The notes under the pieces: generated by a model
Database searches by the model: none
Seen by the model: only the letters and a program-made list of their open reading frames with translations
Told to the model about the DNA's origin: nothing
Translations under genes and position numbers: made by a program
Shown here: positions 6,475-7,519 of the stretch, in pieces
Position numbering within the stretch: position 1 is the stretch's first letter
Layout: each line of letters starts with the position of its first letter
Origin: an uncultured Ruminococcus sp.
Lineage (GTDB): Bacteria; Bacillota; Clostridia; Oscillospirales; Ruminococcaceae
Assembly: GCA_947177375.1 (NCBI GenBank)
Contig: CAMWUF010000041.1
Span: 1 to 7,519 of the forward strand
Direction of reading: 5' to 3'
Length of the DNA: 7,519 bases

Positions 6475-7125
6475 ATGAGTACATCTGCTATGCTTAGTCA
6501 TGCAAAAACACTTAGACTTGTGGAAACAGGAATTTTATTAGCAATTGCAACTGTACTGTCTGTCATTCAGCCGTATCAATTGCCCTTTGGGGGTGGTATT
6601 ACAGTTGCTAGTATGTTGCCAATTGTTTTAATTTCTTATCGGCATGGTGTGAAATGGGGCTTGTTTTCTGGTTTTATTTATAGCCTGTTACAAATGGCAA
6701 CAGGATTTGGAACTGTCAAGAGTTTTTTCGTGCCAGAAGATTATGCAATCTGGGCAGGTATTGGCATTGTCTTGCTTGATTATGTTATTGCTTATACAGT
6801 TCTTGGATTTGGTGGCATATTTCGCAGTAAATTAAAACCAGCTCCTGCTTTGTGTTTAGGTACAGTCATTGCTTTGCTATTTAGATATCTAGTTCATATT
6901 ATTTCAGGAGCTGTATTTTTTGGTGCGTGGGCAGAATGGTTTTTTACACAAGATGGTTTCTATGCTATTGGTGCGAAAATTGTAGATAATTTTTCTGGTG
7001 CAAGTTTGGCTGTGATATATTCTGTTTTTTATAATGGCTTATACATGATTCCAGAAATCATTGTAACTGTCATTGTTGCTTATGTGATTAGCAAAGTTCC
7101 TGCAATTGCTAAAAAAGTAAATTAA
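6475..7125 (+). CDS. thiT: Thiamine ECF transporter substrate-binding subunit ThiT
   Basis: An integral membrane protein of 216 residues with about six hydrophobic segments. It is the S component (ThiT/YuaJ family) of an energy-coupling-factor transporter that captures thiamine outside the cell and uses a shared EcfA-EcfA'-EcfT module for uptake. Family blocks are PFGGGITVASMLPIV (37-51), RHGVKWGL (56-63), LLDY (100-103), RYLVHIISGAVFFG (137-150) with the conserved histidine and serine-glycine, and SVFYNGLYMIPE (183-194), which carries the Tyr-Asn pair of the thiamine site. Helix 1 has small residues (LLAIATVLS) of the kind that contact EcfT. It is somewhat longer than L. lactis ThiT (about 182 residues). 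The start is preceded by GAGGT (6460-6464), 10 nt upstream, a moderate ribosome binding site. The TPP riboswitch and terminator directly upstream independently support thiamine as the substrate. No ECF energising genes are in the window. A terminator follows, so it is probably transcribed alone or as the last gene of a read-through message. Confidence 0.96.
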   Translation: MSTSAMLSHAKTLRLVETGILLAIATVLSVIQPYQLPFGGGITVASMLPIVLISYRHGVKWGLFSGFIYSLLQMATGFGTVKSFFVPEDYAIWAGIGIVLLDYVIAYTVLGFGGIFRSKLKPAPALCLGTVIALLFRYLVHIISGAVFFGAWAEWFFTQDGFYAIGAKIVDNFSGASLAVIYSVFYNGLYMIPEIIVTVIVAYVISKVPAIAKKVN

Positions 7126-7158
7126 AACTAGAGATTCTGCATAGAAATTCAGCTTATT

Positions 7159-7199
7159 AAAAAAGTCTCTGCTCTCTTGGTGAAAGCAGGGTCTTTTTT
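7159..7199 (+). terminator. Intrinsic terminator after thiT, probably bidirectional
   Basis: CTCTGCT (7167-7173) pairs with AGCAGGG (7185-7191). Beyond a T-T mismatch the stem continues with G7165-C7193 and six A-T pairs (7159-7164 with 7194-7199), which also supply a T-run on each strand. It ends the thiT transcript 33 nt after its stop codon. I see no minus-strand gene that would need the reverse terminator. Confidence 0.88.
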
Positions 7200-7263
7200 G
7201 GCAGATTTGCTTTTTATCACACATAGAAAATTTTCTATAAAATTGAAAAAAATAAAAAATCAC

Positions 7264-7292
7264 TTGTTTTATTGCTTGTTTTATGATATAAT
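7264..7292 (+). promoter_or_regulatory. Promoter of the last gene, extended -10 type
   Basis: TTGTTT at 7264-7269 (-35) is separated by exactly 17 nt from a perfect TATAAT at 7287-7292 (-10). The -10 carries the TG extension (7284-7285). Transcription would start near 7299, leaving a leader of about 30 nt before the ATG at 7329. It lies downstream of the thiT terminator, so a new transcription unit begins here. Confidence 0.8.
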
Positions 7293-7313
7293 TAGTTTAA
7301 ATATTAATATAGC

Positions 7314-7320
7314 AGGAGGT
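7314..7320 (+). promoter_or_regulatory. Strong ribosome binding site of the last gene
   Basis: AGGAGGT is a near-complete match to the anti-Shine-Dalgarno and lies 8 nt before the ATG at 7329. It fixes the start of an open frame that runs off the window end. Confidence 0.85.
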
Positions 7321-7328
7321 TTTTTAAT

Positions 7329-7519
7329 ATGAAAAAATTAATAGCTTTGCTTGCCAGTCTGACAGCATTATCATGTTGCTGTGCAAGCTGTTTTCTAATG
7401 GCTGAACAAATTAAGCCAATGCATTCTATTGTTGCAAGTGCTGAAGATACAGAAATTATTACTTCTGGGACGTGTGGGGAAAATTTAACTTGGAATTTTG
7501 AAGAATCTACAGGAACGCT
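7329..7519 (+). CDS. Secreted protein, probably LRR-type surface protein (N-terminus only)
   Basis: The first 63 residues of a protein cut by the window end; the frame is open with no stop. It begins MKKLIALLASLTAL, a typical signal peptide with two lysines and a hydrophobic core. Four cysteines follow at 16, 17, 18 and 21. A likely signal peptidase I site is Ala36-Ser37-Ala38, before Glu39. None of the cysteines sits in a good lipobox, so a soluble or wall-associated secreted protein is more likely than a lipoprotein. The mature start, with SGTCGENLTWNFEESTGT at about 46-63, resembles the short cap (Gly-Thr-Cys-Gly-x-Asn-x-Thr-Trp, then a 'G-T-L-T-I-S-G-x-G' strand) that precedes BspA-like LRR_5 repeats in Ruminococcus and related gut bacteria. 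The repeats would lie outside the window, so the family call rests on this motif alone. It has its own promoter and a strong ribosome binding site, apart from the thiT unit. Confidence 0.82.
   Translation, partial: MKKLIALLASLTALSCCCASCFLMAEQIKPMHSIVASAEDTEIITSGTCGENLTWNFEESTGT

Noticed and set aside
7039..7263. 74-codon open frame on the minus strand over the thiT end and the intergenic region
   Set aside because: It runs through the thiT terminator and conserved thiT codons, is of low complexity (Phe/Cys/Lys rich) and shows no family features.

Overview
The window is AT-rich, mostly coding and entirely plus-strand. It looks like a low-GC Firmicute of the Ruminococcus/Clostridia type. The pointers are strong purine-rich Shine-Dalgarno sites, the AT-biased codon use, a Gram-positive lipoprotein with a cohesin-like C-terminal half, and a truncated last gene whose N-terminus (Ser-Gly-Thr-Cys-Gly-Glu-Asn-Leu-Thr-Trp) resembles the start of leucine-rich-repeat surface proteins of gut Ruminococcaceae. 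The genus assignment is inference.

Positions 2-6254 hold five tightly packed genes: the 3' half of glycogen phosphorylase (glgP), L-aspartate oxidase (nadB), nicotinate-nucleotide pyrophosphorylase (nadC), a cohesin-like lipoprotein of unknown role, and methionyl-tRNA synthetase (metG). The gaps are 15, 4, 12 and 12 nt, each with its own ribosome binding site and no visible terminator, so they probably share a transcript. NadB and NadC carry out the first and last steps of de novo synthesis of nicotinate mononucleotide from aspartate. The middle enzyme, quinolinate synthase (NadA), is not in the window.

Positions 6255-6474 are a regulatory leader: a well-conserved TPP (THI-box) riboswitch aptamer, an AT-rich inverted repeat, and a 14-bp intrinsic terminator with a GAAA loop. 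It controls thiT, the substrate-binding membrane subunit of an ECF-type thiamine transporter. No terminator is visible between metG and the aptamer, so the riboswitch terminator may also end the upstream transcript when thiamine pyrophosphate is plentiful.

Positions 7126-7328 contain a terminator after thiT, then a good extended -10 promoter and a strong ribosome binding site. These open a new transcription unit for a secreted protein that is cut off by the window end.

Most of the window is conventional housekeeping and cofactor metabolism. I see no mobile element, CRISPR array, tRNA or rRNA, and no clear new system. The least explained items are the lipoprotein inside the operon, the weak P1 helix of the riboswitch, and the coupling of the riboswitch to the end of metG.
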